Source: Methylophilus sp. Leaf416
GTDB taxonomy: Bacteria > Pseudomonadota > Gammaproteobacteria > Burkholderiales > Methylophilaceae
Assembly (NCBI RefSeq): GCF_001424665.1
Contig: NZ_LMQS01000001.1
Location: forward strand, 559,225-623,224
Length of the DNA stretch: 64,000 bases
Direction of reading: 5' to 3'
In this document: positions 36,129-46,029 of the stretch, one piece after another
Position numbering within the stretch: position 1 is the stretch's first letter
Layout: each line of letters starts with the position of its first letter
Notes under the pieces: model-generated
Databases searched by the model: none
Seen by the model: the letters and a program-made list of their open reading frames with translations, nothing else
What the model was told of the DNA's origin: nothing
Position numbers and translations under genes: made by a program

Positions 36129-36872
36129 CTATGATTGCATGGCAAAAATCTGTCGTACCGCTTCTAAATCGGCGGCGGTATCCACGCCACTGGCCGGTGC
36201 GTTCTCAGTCACTGTCACAGCCACCTGGTAACCATGGTATAACACGCGCAACTGTTCCAGACTCTCAATCTTTTCAAGGGCAGTGGCTGGTAAACTGGCA
36301 TATTGCTTAAGAAAACCAACGCGATAGGCATAGATACCAATGTGCCTATGGGCGATTAACTGCTCCCGGAATTCTGAATCACGTGGATAAGGAATAGGCG
36401 CGCGACTGAAGTACAGCGCCTGGTTGTGAACATTTAACACCACTTTGACGATATTGGGATTCTCAAAAGCTGCGCCGTCATGAATGGGATGGCAAGCCGT
36501 TGCCATGACTGCTTGCGTATCTTTGGCCAAAGCCTGTGCGACCTCATTGATCAATATCGGATCTATTAGCGGCTCATCGCCTTGTACATTCACCACAATC
36601 GTCTCATCGGGCCAGCCCATTTTTTGGACGACCTCGGCAATCCGGTCAGTGCCTGAAAGATGATCTTCACGTGTCATCACTGAGGCAAATCCAAACTGTT
36701 CGGCCACCTGTGTAATGGGAGTGTGGTCAGTTGCAATCACCACTTCGCCTGCCTGGCTTTTATTAGCCTGGATAGCTACCTGGATTACCATAGGTTTGCC
36801 GGCAATATCCAGCAAAGGCTTACCCGGCAGGCGGCTACTGGCAAAACGGGCAGGAATTACCACTTTAAACAT
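36129..36872 (-). CDS. kdsB: CMP-KDO synthetase (3-deoxy-manno-octulosonate cytidylyltransferase)
   Basis: 247-residue cytoplasmic enzyme that activates KDO with CTP for transfer onto lipid A. Motifs: VVIPARFASSRLPGKPLLDI at the start, VVIATDH near 48, GTDRIAEV near 75, VNVQGDEPLIDP near 95, FSRAPIPYPRD near 155 and IGIYAYRVGFLKQY near 180, ending with GVDTAADLEAVRQIF. It is the last gene of the leftward lolC-to-kdsB cluster, 9 bases after the UPF0434 gene, and is followed by the bidirectional terminator at 36065-36094. Confidence 0.97.
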   Translation of the reverse strand: MFKVVIPARFASSRLPGKPLLDIAGKPMVIQVAIQANKSQAGEVVIATDHTPITQVAEQFGFASVMTREDHLSGTDRIAEVVQKMGWPDETIVVNVQGDEPLIDPILINEVAQALAKDTQAVMATACHPIHDGAAFENPNIVKVVLNVHNQALYFSRAPIPYPRDSEFREQLIAHRHIGIYAYRVGFLKQYASLPATALEKIESLEQLRVLYHGYQVAVTVTENAPASGVDTAADLEAVRQIFAMQS

Positions 36873-36881
36873 GCGTCTGCC

Positions 36882-37064
36882 CTACTCTGTGTATTCGTGT
36901 TCTTCCAAACGGCGGGCTTCGTCTTCCAGCATGACCGGAATGCCATCACGCACCGGATAGGCCAGGCGGGCCGACCTGGAGATTAATTCCTGTTTTTGTT
37001 TGTCGTATACCAGCGGCCCTTTGGTGACCGGACAGACCAGAATTTCCAGTAATTTGGGATTCAT
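36882..37064 (-). CDS. UPF0434/Trm112-like small protein
   Basis: 60-residue YcaR-type protein. [18 protein letters not shown] at the start, then a strand region, then [20 protein letters not shown]. The fold matches the zinc-ribbon-like Trm112 family, but only one cysteine (Cys11) is present, so metal binding through four cysteines is not possible. In many Gram-negative bacteria it sits between lpxK and kdsB exactly as here; the function is unclear. It lies one base from lpxK and 9 bases from kdsB. Confidence 0.92.
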   Translation of the reverse strand: MNPKLLEILVCPVTKGPLVYDKQKQELISRSARLAYPVRDGIPVMLEDEARRLEEHEYTE

Positions 37065-37065
37065 T

Positions 37066-38079
37066 TTAAATTTCCTTCGCGTTTTTTAGCAGGCCCAATA
37101 CGCAGCCTGCCAAGGTTTGCTGATGTCCTATTGGTGTCAGTTCGGCAGTCACTGGTAGAAACCAGGCATTGTTTAAATCAAGATGTCGACATTTTACGGC
37201 ATCTTTCTCGGTCATCAGTAGGGTTTTGCCTGCCGCATCCTGAAAATCTTGTCTGGTATATGCATAATGGTCGGCAAAAACTCTCGTCTCAAATACCAGC
37301 CCCATTGCAATCAGTGAGTCGAAAAACCTGTGCGGATGTCCTATTCCTGCTATAGCTAACAACGGTTTCTGTTTCAATGCCTGCGCTGAGATTGGACTTG
37401 AAAAATCAGAAACAGCCGTCCACTCACCGGCTTGCAAAGATTGTTGAAAACAAGGTTGTTCGAGGGGGACGATTGGTAATTGCCCGGTCTCAACGATGAC
37501 ATCAACTTTTTGCAGGCGGCTCAGGGATTCGCGCAATGGTCCAGCAGGTAATAAACGACCATTACCCAGGCCATGCGGACGCTGCACAACTGCAATTTCA
37601 ATATCCCGCTGCAAATCATAATGCTGAAGGCCATCATCACAAATTAGGACATCTGTTTGCGGATACGCCTGTAATAAAGCCCGGCCACTTTCTGCACGTA
37701 GCGGGTGCACCCACACCGGGCACGCAGTCCGATGTGCGATCAGCACCGGCTCATCACCATATTCAGCAGGCATACTGGTTGGGGTGACTTTGCCAGTGTG
37801 CTGTCCCCCATATCCGCGACTCAAAATACCCGGATGGTAGCCAGCTGCCCGTAAAGCATTGGCGAGATAAATGACCAGTGGAGTTTTGCCTACGCCACCT
37901 ACTGAAATATTGCCCACCACAATAACGGGAACCGGCAGCTTGCTGCTGGAAAACAATCCAGCTCGATATAGCGCTCTGCGCAAGGCGGCCAGGCTTGCGA
38001 ACAGCCAGGTTAATGGCAACAGCAGGCATTGCGCCCAGCCTTTATATTGCCACTGCTGTTCAAACCATCTGCGCCACAT
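37066..38079 (-). CDS. lpxK: Tetraacyldisaccharide 4'-kinase
   Basis: 337-residue inner-membrane-associated kinase that phosphorylates the lipid A precursor at the 4' position. An N-terminal hydrophobic helix (about 18-38) precedes the P-loop [13 protein letters not shown] near residue 56, then [24 protein letters not shown]-type segment (here [10 protein letters not shown]), [19 protein letters not shown] near 145 and [13 protein letters not shown]. The start overlaps the msbA stop by one base (TAATG), and UPF0434 follows after one base. Confidence 0.95.
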   Translation of the reverse strand: MWRRWFEQQWQYKGWAQCLLLPLTWLFASLAALRRALYRAGLFSSSKLPVPVIVVGNISVGGVGKTPLVIYLANALRAAGYHPGILSRGYGGQHTGKVTPTSMPAEYGDEPVLIAHRTACPVWVHPLRAESGRALLQAYPQTDVLICDDGLQHYDLQRDIEIAVVQRPHGLGNGRLLPAGPLRESLSRLQKVDVIVETGQLPIVPLEQPCFQQSLQAGEWTAVSDFSSPISAQALKQKPLLAIAGIGHPHRFFDSLIAMGLVFETRVFADHYAYTRQDFQDAAGKTLLMTEKDAVKCRHLDLNNAWFLPVTAELTPIGHQQTLAGCVLGLLKNAKEI

Positions 38080-39833
38080 TAATCGTCTTTAAACTCTTTG
38101 TGATAGAGCTTGTTGTAGTATCCGTTCAGCGCCAGCAGCTCTTGATGTGAACCGGTTTCAATAATTTTTCCGTGATCCATTACGAAAATCCGGTCAGCAT
38201 TTTCAACAGTGCTCAGCCGGTGCGCAATCACAATAGTCGTCCGGTTCTGCATCAATCTATCCAGCGCATTTTGCACATGCAACTCAGACTCGCTATCCAG
38301 TGCAGAGGTTGCCTCATCCAGCAATAGTATAGGCGCATTTTTAAGGATAGCCCGCGCAATGGCAATGCGTTGTCGTTGACCGCCAGATAAACGCACGCCT
38401 CTATCGCCTATTTCACTTTGCAAGCCAAGCGGCATGTGCTCGATGAATTCCCAGGCGTTGGCAGCTTTGGCTGCTGAGATCACTTCTTCTTCGCTGGCGT
38501 TACGCAACGCACCGTAGGCGATGTTGTTAAAAATGGTGTCGTTAAATAATACGATATCCTGGCTTACCAGTGAAAACTGGGCACGCAGACTATTCAACTG
38601 GTAATCGCGCACATTCACACCATCAAGCGATACTGTTCCCTCTTGCACTTCGTAAAAACGCGGCAACAGGTTGACCAATGTTGTTTTGCCACTGCCGGAA
38701 CGGCCAACCAGCGCTACTTTCTCACCGGCCCGCACATCAAAACTAAGCTGGTTTAATGCACTTTTCTTGGCCTGGGGGTAACGCACAGTCACGTCCTTAA
38801 AGCTTAGCTCTCCCCGCGCATGCGCAATGCGGTAGTCGCCACTTTCACGCTCGTTATCCAGGTCCATCAGCTCGAATACGCTTTGCGCAGCTGCCAGGCC
38901 AACCTGTACATCTTCATTTGCGGCAGTAATATGTTTGATGGGGGCAATCAGCATCAGTAAGGCCCCAACAAAAGCGGCAAATTCACCCACTGTGAACTGA
39001 CCCAACGCGTAGTAAACCACCAGGCCTAAAGCGACTGCGGACAAAATTTCAATCACAAAGCTATTCAGGCCGGAGATTCTGGCAGTGCGTAATTCCAGTG
39101 TGCGATTTTTTGCGACTACATTGGCAAATCGCTCATTCTCGAATGTTTGCGCGCCAAAAATCTTGACGATACGCTGGGCTGAAATCGCTTCTTCAGCCGT
39201 TTTGGTGATTTCCCCCACCGCTTCCTGGACTTTTTTAGCATTGGCACGTAATTTTGGCGTTGAGCGCGCGAGATACATACCCATCAATGGCGCCACCGCA
39301 GCAAACACCAGCGTCAGCTTCCAGTCCAGGTAGAGCATGTAAGCGACCAGCCCGATGACTGTCAGCACGTCGCGTAAAACATTCAACGCCGAACGGGTAA
39401 CTACGTTGGAGAGACGTTCAATGTCGTAAGTGAGTTTTGAAACCAACAATCCGTTGGAATTGGCATCAAAGAAACTGACAGGCAGCATCAATAACTTGGA
39501 AAACACCTGGTTGCGTAATATCTCAACTACGCGCCGCGCAACAATACGCAAGCTATACGATGAAAAGAACCCTGCCAAGGCGCGAATAGCCATCAGGCCA
39601 AACAGCATTAATGGCAATAGCAGCATTTCCTGTGCAGACTCTTTCACAAACCCATCGTCAGTGATTTTTTTAATCAATGCCAGAAATGCGGTGTTACTAG
39701 TAGAGAGGACAGCGGTGGCCACCATGGAGACCAAGAAATGGAATTTAAATTGCCAGGCATAAGCAATCAACCGGCGGTATAACTGGCCGGGATTAATGAT
39801 TTTATTCTGCTCAGATTTCTGTCTACGGGACAT
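38079..39833 (-). CDS. msbA: Lipid A export permease/ATP-binding protein MsbA
   Basis: 584-residue ABC half-transporter that flips lipid A-core across the inner membrane as a homodimer. The six-helix membrane domain spans about 20-320, with ITKTAEEAISAQRIVKIFG near 225. The ATPase domain has Walker A GRSGSGKTTL near 378, signature LSGGQRQRIAIARAIL near 480, Walker B ILLLDEATSALD and H-loop IVIAHRLSTV near 535. Lipid A function is supported by the overlap with lpxK. It follows exbD by 86 bases. Confidence 0.95.
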   Translation of the reverse strand: MSRRQKSEQNKIINPGQLYRRLIAYAWQFKFHFLVSMVATAVLSTSNTAFLALIKKITDDGFVKESAQEMLLLPLMLFGLMAIRALAGFFSSYSLRIVARRVVEILRNQVFSKLLMLPVSFFDANSNGLLVSKLTYDIERLSNVVTRSALNVLRDVLTVIGLVAYMLYLDWKLTLVFAAVAPLMGMYLARSTPKLRANAKKVQEAVGEITKTAEEAISAQRIVKIFGAQTFENERFANVVAKNRTLELRTARISGLNSFVIEILSAVALGLVVYYALGQFTVGEFAAFVGALLMLIAPIKHITAANEDVQVGLAAAQSVFELMDLDNERESGDYRIAHARGELSFKDVTVRYPQAKKSALNQLSFDVRAGEKVALVGRSGSGKTTLVNLLPRFYEVQEGTVSLDGVNVRDYQLNSLRAQFSLVSQDIVLFNDTIFNNIAYGALRNASEEEVISAAKAANAWEFIEHMPLGLQSEIGDRGVRLSGGQRQRIAIARAILKNAPILLLDEATSALDSESELHVQNALDRLMQNRTTIVIAHRLSTVENADRIFVMDHGKIIETGSHQELLALNGYYNKLYHKEFKDD

Positions 39834-39919
39834 GCAAATTCTCGGATACTATAAACAAATAGCCCGCCAAAGTTGACGGGCTTGTTTGCAGGCAATCACA
39901 GCAAGCTGCAACTCACACA

Positions 39920-40348
39920 TCAATGCGAGTTTACCTGTGTTGCAAAGGTAATATGGGTGTAATTCGCCATGCGCGAGGCTTCCATAATATTAATGACCGA
40001 CTGATGCGTGGCTTTTGCATCCGCGTTAATAATGATGGTTGGCTCTTTACCGGCCGGGCCACTGGCAGCTGCTTGGGTTAATGCGTTCGACAAATCCGCG
40101 ACTACCGCACCATTCGCCTCTTTACCGTTTACCAGGTAACGGCCACTGGCATCGACTTCAACCGTAATCGTCAATGGTTTTTCCTGCGGCGAACTGGCGT
40201 CCGCGGTAGGTAAATTGATTTGCAGTTCACTGGTACGTGAAAAGGTGGCACTGACGATCAGGAAGATAATAATCACCAGCAACACATCAATCAGTGGAAT
40301 AAAGTTAATTTCCAACTCTTCGTCGCGGACACCACGCTTGAAATTCAT
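39920..40348 (-). CDS. exbD: ExbD/TolR family energy-transducing protein
   Basis: 142-residue inner-membrane protein with one helix (about 15-36) and a periplasmic domain. The membrane segment has EINFIPLIDVLLVIIIFLI, including the conserved Asp in LID that conducts protons. The periplasmic part ends with VINIMEASRMANYTHITFATQ. It works with ExbB in TonB- or Tol-type energy coupling. In this position, between comEC and lipid A genes, the partner outer-membrane process is not defined. It lies 36 bases after exbB. Confidence 0.92.
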   Translation of the reverse strand: MNFKRGVRDEELEINFIPLIDVLLVIIIFLIVSATFSRTSELQINLPTADASSPQEKPLTITVEVDASGRYLVNGKEANGAVVADLSNALTQAAASGPAGKEPTIIINADAKATHQSVINIMEASRMANYTHITFATQVNSH

Positions 40349-40384
40349 AAATTGCCTTAGCCTTGTATCTTGACTGTGATCAGC

Positions 40385-40999
40385 TTAATTGCGATCGCCA
40401 TGAATAATTTCAACCAGCTTGATGGCTTGCTGCTCCATATCCACCAGGAAACCGTCTACTTTACTGCGGAAATAGCGGTAGGCAATCATGGCTGGCACAG
40501 CGACCACAATACCAGCGGCGGTGTTGTACAGTGCCACTGAAATACCGCGTGCGAACTGGGCCACATCGTGACCGCTGTTGGTAAACGAACCAAACAGTTC
40601 TACCATACCAATCACAGTACCCAGCAAGCCGAGCAATGGGGCGACAGTAGCGATTGTGCCCAGGGTTGGCAAATACTGTTCCAGCTTGTGTGCGACGGCA
40701 CGGCCGGTTTCTTCAATCGCTTCTTTTGTGATTTCACGGGAGTTACCGATATTGGCAAGTGCGCTGGCGAACACTTTTCCTAACAGGGAGTGGGCTTCCA
40801 GGCGGCTTAAGGTTTCACGGGTGATGCCACCTTGCTTAAGCCAGTTTTGTACTTCAGGCAATAATTGATCAGGAGTGACGACCGATGCGCGCAAGGCCCA
40901 GGAACGCTCCACAATAATCGCCAGTGCAATGACTGAAGCAATAACCAGAGGCCAGATTGGCCATCCGGCCGCTAAAATGATTTCCCACACAGCAAACAC
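40385..40999 (-). CDS. exbB: ExbB/TolQ/MotA family proton channel protein
   Basis: 204-residue inner-membrane protein with three helices: about 8-30, 115-140 and 155-180. Family signatures are WPIWPLVIASVIALAIIVERSW near the start, LPTLGTIATVAPLLGLLGTVIGMVE near 110 and ISVALYNTAAGIVVAVPAMIAYRYF near 150. It assembles as a pentamer around ExbD and uses the proton motive force. There is no tonB gene in the window, so it could also energise another periplasm-spanning process. It follows comEC after 75 bases and precedes exbD. Confidence 0.93.
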   Translation of the reverse strand: MFAVWEIILAAGWPIWPLVIASVIALAIIVERSWALRASVVTPDQLLPEVQNWLKQGGITRETLSRLEAHSLLGKVFASALANIGNSREITKEAIEETGRAVAHKLEQYLPTLGTIATVAPLLGLLGTVIGMVELFGSFTNSGHDVAQFARGISVALYNTAAGIVVAVPAMIAYRYFRSKVDGFLVDMEQQAIKLVEIIHGDRN

Positions 41000-41074
41000 T
41001 CCAGTTGTTTTTAAACTTCCGCTACTTTAGCGTTAACCAGCCTTAAGGGCAAGTTTTGTCCAGTATCTGCGCCG

Positions 41075-43483
41075 TTACAATTCCCAGTAATGCGGTTCTA
41101 TTTGCCGCCATCGTTTGACTACTGGCGCCTCGCCTGATAAGAAATCAATCAAGATGGCGCCATCGTTGTCTGATCGCAATACTGTTGTCTCGATTGCTTG
41201 ATAACGTGAAATCACCTCCGGTTTGGGATGACCGAAGCGGTTAAGGTAACCGACAGTGGCGATGGCAATCGCAGGTTTGGTCGCATTAACAAAGCCGATG
41301 GTGGAAGAAGTTTTACTGCCATGATGAGGCATGGTCATCACGGTTGTCGCTAACTGATCCGGTTCGGATGCCAGTAAGCGGCGTTCGGCTTCCTTCTCGA
41401 TATCCCCCGTCAGCAGCAAGCTACCATGAGGTGATTGGACTTGAAGCACGCAACTTTTATCATTATCTTTTAAATCTGTATCGGTGTTTTTTTCGGGTGA
41501 CAGCATGCGGAAACTAATATTATCCCACTGCCATTGCTGACCCTGATAACACGGTTGCGGCCGCAAAACTGGCGGATTCGGTAAGGTTTGAATTTGTTTG
41601 AAAAAATCAGACGCCGGCGTTAGCGAGCTTAGAAAATTATCGACCGATACGCCTGCCAGCACTGAAGCCATACCGCCAGAATGATCATTATCATCGTGAG
41701 AAATGACTACTGCATCCAGATGACTCACCCCCAAATGGCGTAAATAAGGAAGTACGATGCGCTGACCGGCATCGCTTTCTTCATTATAAGCAGGCCCGGC
41801 GTCATACAGCATAGTATGGTGAGCGGTTTGCACCAGCACACTGAGTCCCTGCCCGACATCCAGCACCGTTACCCGCATTTGACCAGGCTGCAATGCGACT
41901 TGCGTAGGTAATAAGAGTGGAAGCCACAACAATAGCCCGGCCCAGCGCAACGGCCAGCCACGCGGCATTAACCAGACCAGCATGCCTGCCATCGCCAGCA
42001 GCCAGGCCCAGATCGGTGGCGTGGATAAATAGCAGACCGCGCCCGGCAGTTGGCGTAACCAGTGCAATCCATGTGCGCACCATTCCCACAGAGTAGCGGA
42101 CAGGTGTAACAAAAAGTCGAGCGGCAGTATAGCGCCATCGATGGCAAGCGGCACGATAGCCAGGCTCACAATGGGAATGGCCAAACCATTCGCCAGTGGT
42201 GAAATCAGCGAAAGCTGATTAAAAAGTAAAATAAGTACCGGCACAAACGCCAGCGTGATCACCCACTGGGTTTGCAATGCACTTTGCCACCAGCGCGCGG
42301 GCCGCAAACGGCCACTCATGGCAAAAGCCAGAATAGTCACCGCGCCAAATGATAGCCAAAATCCGGGTGCCATTACCGCCCAGGGATCCACCACTAACAC
42401 CACCCACACCGCGGCACTCAATACCCATGAAAAAGGCAATCGCTGCTTGAGGCTAAGCATGACGATCATGGTCAGCAGCATCAATAATGTACGTTCGGTG
42501 GGGATTGAAAAGCCGGCCAGTGCAGAATAGGCAATCGCCACCAGCGCACCACCGACCCCTGCCGCCAGCCTTGACGGTATTCGCAAAGCAAGGCGTGGGC
42601 GCAATCGCCAGGCCCAGCCAGTAAGCAGATATCCCATAGACGCCAGCATGGTGATATGTAGCCCTGAAATGCTGATGAGATGATTGATGCCAGTATCCAC
42701 AAACAGCTGCCAGTCTGCCCGAGCAATCTGGCTATCATCGCCGATCACTAACGCCCGCAATACAGCGCTTTGCGGGGTCGTTCCCAACACTTTTTCAATG
42801 CGATTACCGACAGCAGCACGCCAATGAGCAATAAGTGCCGATGGTTTCCACACTAGTCTTTGCAATCGGAGCATAGGTGTTTTGCTCACAATGGCCCCAC
42901 TAGCGCCGATGTTATTAGACAGGCACCACGCCGCATAATCAAAGCCATGCGGGTTTCTAGTGGCATGCGGGCGCTTTAGCCTGACACTCCATTGCCAGCG
43001 CTCTCCTGCCTGCAAGATCGGTAATACAGGAGATGCTTTAGCTGACTCGCCACGATAGGATTGATGATAGAGATGCAACCTTACCCGTTTAGGCATGGGG
43101 CAATCTGCCGTGAAACTGCGCTCAACAGCAAAATCCACATGTTGCCCGCGGGCATCACGTTCAGGCACACTGACAATCACGCCTTGTACAGCAATGACCT
43201 GTTGCTCGCAGTCTGAGGGTAGTTGCGTTTGCAGGCGGTCCCATGCAAGCAACTGCGCCCAGGCAAACCCGAGTGCAGCAATCAATACAATAATGAATAG
43301 TTTACGGAAGGTATGTTGATAAGGAATATGCCGAGCGGCTATCACCTGATTGCCATAGGCTAAGCACCCGATGAGGATTAAGGCTGCCAGCCAGCCCAGC
43401 CATGCACTAACTGACCACAGATGCGGTTGTTGCTGAAACAGCCACACACCAAACAACAACCCGACTGTGGCGCCCGGCAGCAT
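41075..43483 (-). CDS. comEC: DNA internalisation protein ComEC/Rec2
   Basis: 802-residue inner-membrane channel for single-stranded DNA uptake during natural transformation. N-terminal helices and a DUF4131/OB-like region (1-215) precede the competence domain (about 230-500) with ALVIGDDSQIARADWQLFVDTGINHLISISGLHITM-type segments (LISISGLH is the hallmark). The C-terminal metallo-beta-lactamase domain (about 540-790) has DVGQGLSVLVQ, SHDDNDHSGGM, LLTGDIEKEAE and MPHHGSKTSST. Completeness suggests competence if pilus genes exist elsewhere. It lies 8 bases after lolD. Confidence 0.95.
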   Translation of the reverse strand: MLPGATVGLLFGVWLFQQQPHLWSVSAWLGWLAALILIGCLAYGNQVIAARHIPYQHTFRKLFIIVLIAALGFAWAQLLAWDRLQTQLPSDCEQQVIAVQGVIVSVPERDARGQHVDFAVERSFTADCPMPKRVRLHLYHQSYRGESAKASPVLPILQAGERWQWSVRLKRPHATRNPHGFDYAAWCLSNNIGASGAIVSKTPMLRLQRLVWKPSALIAHWRAAVGNRIEKVLGTTPQSAVLRALVIGDDSQIARADWQLFVDTGINHLISISGLHITMLASMGYLLTGWAWRLRPRLALRIPSRLAAGVGGALVAIAYSALAGFSIPTERTLLMLLTMIVMLSLKQRLPFSWVLSAAVWVVLVVDPWAVMAPGFWLSFGAVTILAFAMSGRLRPARWWQSALQTQWVITLAFVPVLILLFNQLSLISPLANGLAIPIVSLAIVPLAIDGAILPLDFLLHLSATLWEWCAHGLHWLRQLPGAVCYLSTPPIWAWLLAMAGMLVWLMPRGWPLRWAGLLLWLPLLLPTQVALQPGQMRVTVLDVGQGLSVLVQTAHHTMLYDAGPAYNEESDAGQRIVLPYLRHLGVSHLDAVVISHDDNDHSGGMASVLAGVSVDNFLSSLTPASDFFKQIQTLPNPPVLRPQPCYQGQQWQWDNISFRMLSPEKNTDTDLKDNDKSCVLQVQSPHGSLLLTGDIEKEAERRLLASEPDQLATTVMTMPHHGSKTSSTIGFVNATKPAIAIATVGYLNRFGHPKPEVISRYQAIETTVLRSDNDGAILIDFLSGEAPVVKRWRQIEPHYWEL

Positions 43484-43491
43484 GGTATGCG

Positions 43492-44199
43492 TTACACCGG
43501 GGTAAGCGCTGGCTCGGAAATAGATTCAAGGGGTTGCAGTGTGCCGTCTTGCAACCGGTATTGCTTGTGCATGCGTGCAGCCAATGATAAATCATGTGTC
43601 ACCACCACCAGCGCAGTGCCGCGCTCAACCTGGATGTTTAACAATAACTCAAACACCTGCTCGGCGGTTTGCCGGTCAAGGTTACCGGTTGGCTCATCTG
43701 CCAGCACGCAACGCGGCTCTGTCACCAACGCACGTGCAAGTGCAGCCCGCTGCCGTTCACCGCCGGACAATTCGCCTGGGGTATGTTCCAGTCTATGGGC
43801 AAGACCGACCAGAGTCAGGTAATACTCGGCTTGTGCCAATGCTTGCGCACGTGGAATGCGGCGGATAAACAAAGGCATGGCTACATTTTCCAGCGCACTG
43901 AATTCTGGCAACAAATGATGAAACTGGTACACAAAACCCAGGTACTGGTTACGCATGGCGCTTTTTTCCACTTCGGATAACGTGGTCAACGGTTTACCCA
44001 GCCATTGCACTTCGCCGTGCGTAGGCGCATCCAGCCCGCCTAGCAAATGCAACAGCGTACTTTTGCCGCTGCCAGAAGCACCGACAATCGCGATATGTTC
44101 ACCGGCAGCCAGGCTCAGATCCACTCCGGTTAACACCGAGGTATCCAGGCCCTGATAGGTTTTAGCCAGGCCCTGGCACTGCAAAATCAGATTACTCAT
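43492..44199 (-). CDS. lolD: Lipoprotein-releasing ABC transporter ATPase LolD
   Basis: 235-residue ATPase that powers release of outer-membrane lipoproteins from the inner membrane to LolA. Walker [19 protein letters not shown] near 40, the LolD-type segment [20 protein letters not shown] near 90, signature [15 protein letters not shown] near 145, Walker [13 protein letters not shown] and H-loop VVTHD. The start overlaps the lolC stop region by 8 bases, so the pair is translationally coupled. A single LolC/E gene is present upstream. Confidence 0.95.
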   Translation of the reverse strand: MSNLILQCQGLAKTYQGLDTSVLTGVDLSLAAGEHIAIVGASGSGKSTLLHLLGGLDAPTHGEVQWLGKPLTTLSEVEKSAMRNQYLGFVYQFHHLLPEFSALENVAMPLFIRRIPRAQALAQAEYYLTLVGLAHRLEHTPGELSGGERQRAALARALVTEPRCVLADEPTGNLDRQTAEQVFELLLNIQVERGTALVVVTHDLSLAARMHKQYRLQDGTLQPLESISEPALTPV

Positions 44200-45499
44200 A
44201 GCGCAAAGCCTCCGCTGGATTCATTTTGGAAGCGCGGCCACTTGGATACAGTGTCGCCACCAGGCTCAGGAAAATGGACAAGCCGATAATCGTTGTGACA
44301 TCCGACCACATCAGCTTGGAAGGCAGATCACTGATGTAATACACGTCTTTGGATAAAAACTGCACATTAAAAGTACGCTCTATCCATGGCACCACCGTTT
44401 CAATATTCAGCGCCAGGATCACACCAAGCAATGCACCAGAGACAGTACCAATCACGCCTATCATGGCGCCTTGCACGACAAACATACGCCGTATCGCCTG
44501 CGGCGTGGCGCCCATGGTCCGCAAAATCGCGATATCGGCACGCTTGTCGGTCACAGCCATGACCAGCGTCGACACGATATTAAACGCAGCCACGGCCACA
44601 ATCAGCGCCAGGATAATAAACATCACGCGTTTTTCCAGCTGAATCGCCTTAAAGAAATTGGCATGCTGTTGGGTCCAGTCAGTAATGTAATAGTTCGGCC
44701 CCAGCGCTTGCATCAACTCACGGCTAACGCGGTCTGCAGCAAACAGGTCAGCCAGTTTCAAACGCAAGCCGGACACCTGGTCGCCCAAGCGATATAGTTT
44801 GGCAGCGTCATCCAGGTGTATCAATGCCAACCCGGCATCATATTCATACATACCCACCTGAAAAATACCGGTCACGGTAAATTGTTTGATACGTGGTACC
44901 AGACCCGCTGGCGTTACCTGGCCTTGCGGTGCCATCAGCACCACCTTTTCGCCTATGCGCACGCCCAGTGCCTGCGCCAGGTCACCGCCGAGGACGATAT
45001 TGAATTTCCCCGCCTGCAAATCCTCTAATTTACCTATTTTCATTTGCGTCGATAAATCCGACACTGCGCCTTCGGCCGAAGGCAGCACCCCACGAATTAA
45101 CACGCCTTGCACTGCCTGGTCACGCGTCAGCATGCCTTGCGCCATCACATAGGGCGCCATGCCTTGTACCGGGCTGGAGAATGTTTTTGGTGGCAGGGAT
45201 TGAATCTGGCTTTGCACATGCTGCCAGTCAGACAAGCCAGCATCAAAACTGCGTACTTCTATGTGTGAAGCCACACCCAGAATGCGTTTACGCAATTCGT
45301 CCTGGAAACCATTCATCACAGACAATACGACAATCAAAGCCATCACACCCAAAGCGATGCCTATCATGCTGGTCAGTGAAATAAATGAAATGAAATGATT
45401 GTTACGTTTGGCACGTGTGTAGCGCCAGCCTATCCACAATTCATAAGGTAGCCGTTGGGCCAACGCGTGTTTAAACGCGGAAAAAGAAGCTTTATTCAT
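44192..45499 (-). CDS. lolC: Lipoprotein-releasing permease LolC/LolE
   Basis: 435-residue inner-membrane permease with four helices: one near 40-65 and three near 285-420. An N-terminal [32 protein letters not shown]-type segment (conserved GWRYTRAKR), a MacB-like periplasmic domain (about 65-280) and the FtsX-type C-terminal region with [29 protein letters not shown] and [18 protein letters not shown]. Only one permease gene is present, so this is likely the homodimeric LolF-type arrangement. It opens the leftward envelope cluster; the 252-base gap to csbD shows nothing else definite. Confidence 0.95.
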   Translation of the reverse strand: MNKASFSAFKHALAQRLPYELWIGWRYTRAKRNNHFISFISLTSMIGIALGVMALIVVLSVMNGFQDELRKRILGVASHIEVRSFDAGLSDWQHVQSQIQSLPPKTFSSPVQGMAPYVMAQGMLTRDQAVQGVLIRGVLPSAEGAVSDLSTQMKIGKLEDLQAGKFNIVLGGDLAQALGVRIGEKVVLMAPQGQVTPAGLVPRIKQFTVTGIFQVGMYEYDAGLALIHLDDAAKLYRLGDQVSGLRLKLADLFAADRVSRELMQALGPNYYITDWTQQHANFFKAIQLEKRVMFIILALIVAVAAFNIVSTLVMAVTDKRADIAILRTMGATPQAIRRMFVVQGAMIGVIGTVSGALLGVILALNIETVVPWIERTFNVQFLSKDVYYISDLPSKLMWSDVTTIIGLSIFLSLVATLYPSGRASKMNPAEALRYE

Positions 45500-45751
45500 G
45501 CTCGCATGTTAACAGGTTTAAAGCCTAATTTGATCGCAAAAGCGCAAGGTTTAAACGAGTTGTGATACATCCATACCGGCTTCAAACTCATAAAACGGGT
45601 GATGTCCTAAATAGAGAGTGTGCGATTAATTGTCAGTCAAGTCTTACGCACAAATACTCGATTCACCGACTTATCTCCAAACTAATTCTGGATACTATGA
45701 TTCCCAGGTCGTTGACCGATACTAATCCAAAAAACTAAGGAGACTTACATC

Positions 45752-45955
45752 ATGAATAAAGACATTTTTGAGGGTAACTGGAAACAACTTAAAGGTAAGG
45801 TTCAAGAGCAATGGGGCAAGTTGACCAATGACGACCTTGATGTGATCGAAGGTAAACGCGAACAAGTGGTTGGTAAAATCCAGGAACGTTACGGCATCAC
45901 TAAAGATGAAGCTGAAAAGCAAATCAACACATGGGAAAACGATCACCGCGGATAA
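45752..45955 (+). CDS. CsbD-like stress protein
   Basis: 67-residue CsbD family protein: MNKDIFEGNWKQLKGKVQEQWGKLTNDDLD start type, GKREQVVGKIQERYGITKDEAEKQI second repeat, highly charged and probably helical. CsbD proteins are general stress proteins in many bacteria (E. coli YjbJ); the biochemical role is unknown. It has a strong AAGGAG ribosome binding site and its own terminator. Divergent from lolC. Confidence 0.93.
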   Translation: MNKDIFEGNWKQLKGKVQEQWGKLTNDDLDVIEGKREQVVGKIQERYGITKDEAEKQINTWENDHRG

Positions 45956-45971
45956 TCCGTGATTGATTCTC

Positions 45972-46002
45972 AAAAAAGGACAAGCTCAGCTTGTCCTTTT
46001 TT
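45972..46002. terminator. Bidirectional terminator between csbD and ppc
   Basis: A 14-bp perfect stem, AAAAAAGGACAAGC and GCTTGTCCTTTTTT, with a 3-base loop. Runs of A and T on both sides let it stop transcripts from csbD and from the converging ppc. Confidence 0.9.
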
Positions 46003-46029
46003 ACTATCTAAAACACTAAAACTTCAACA

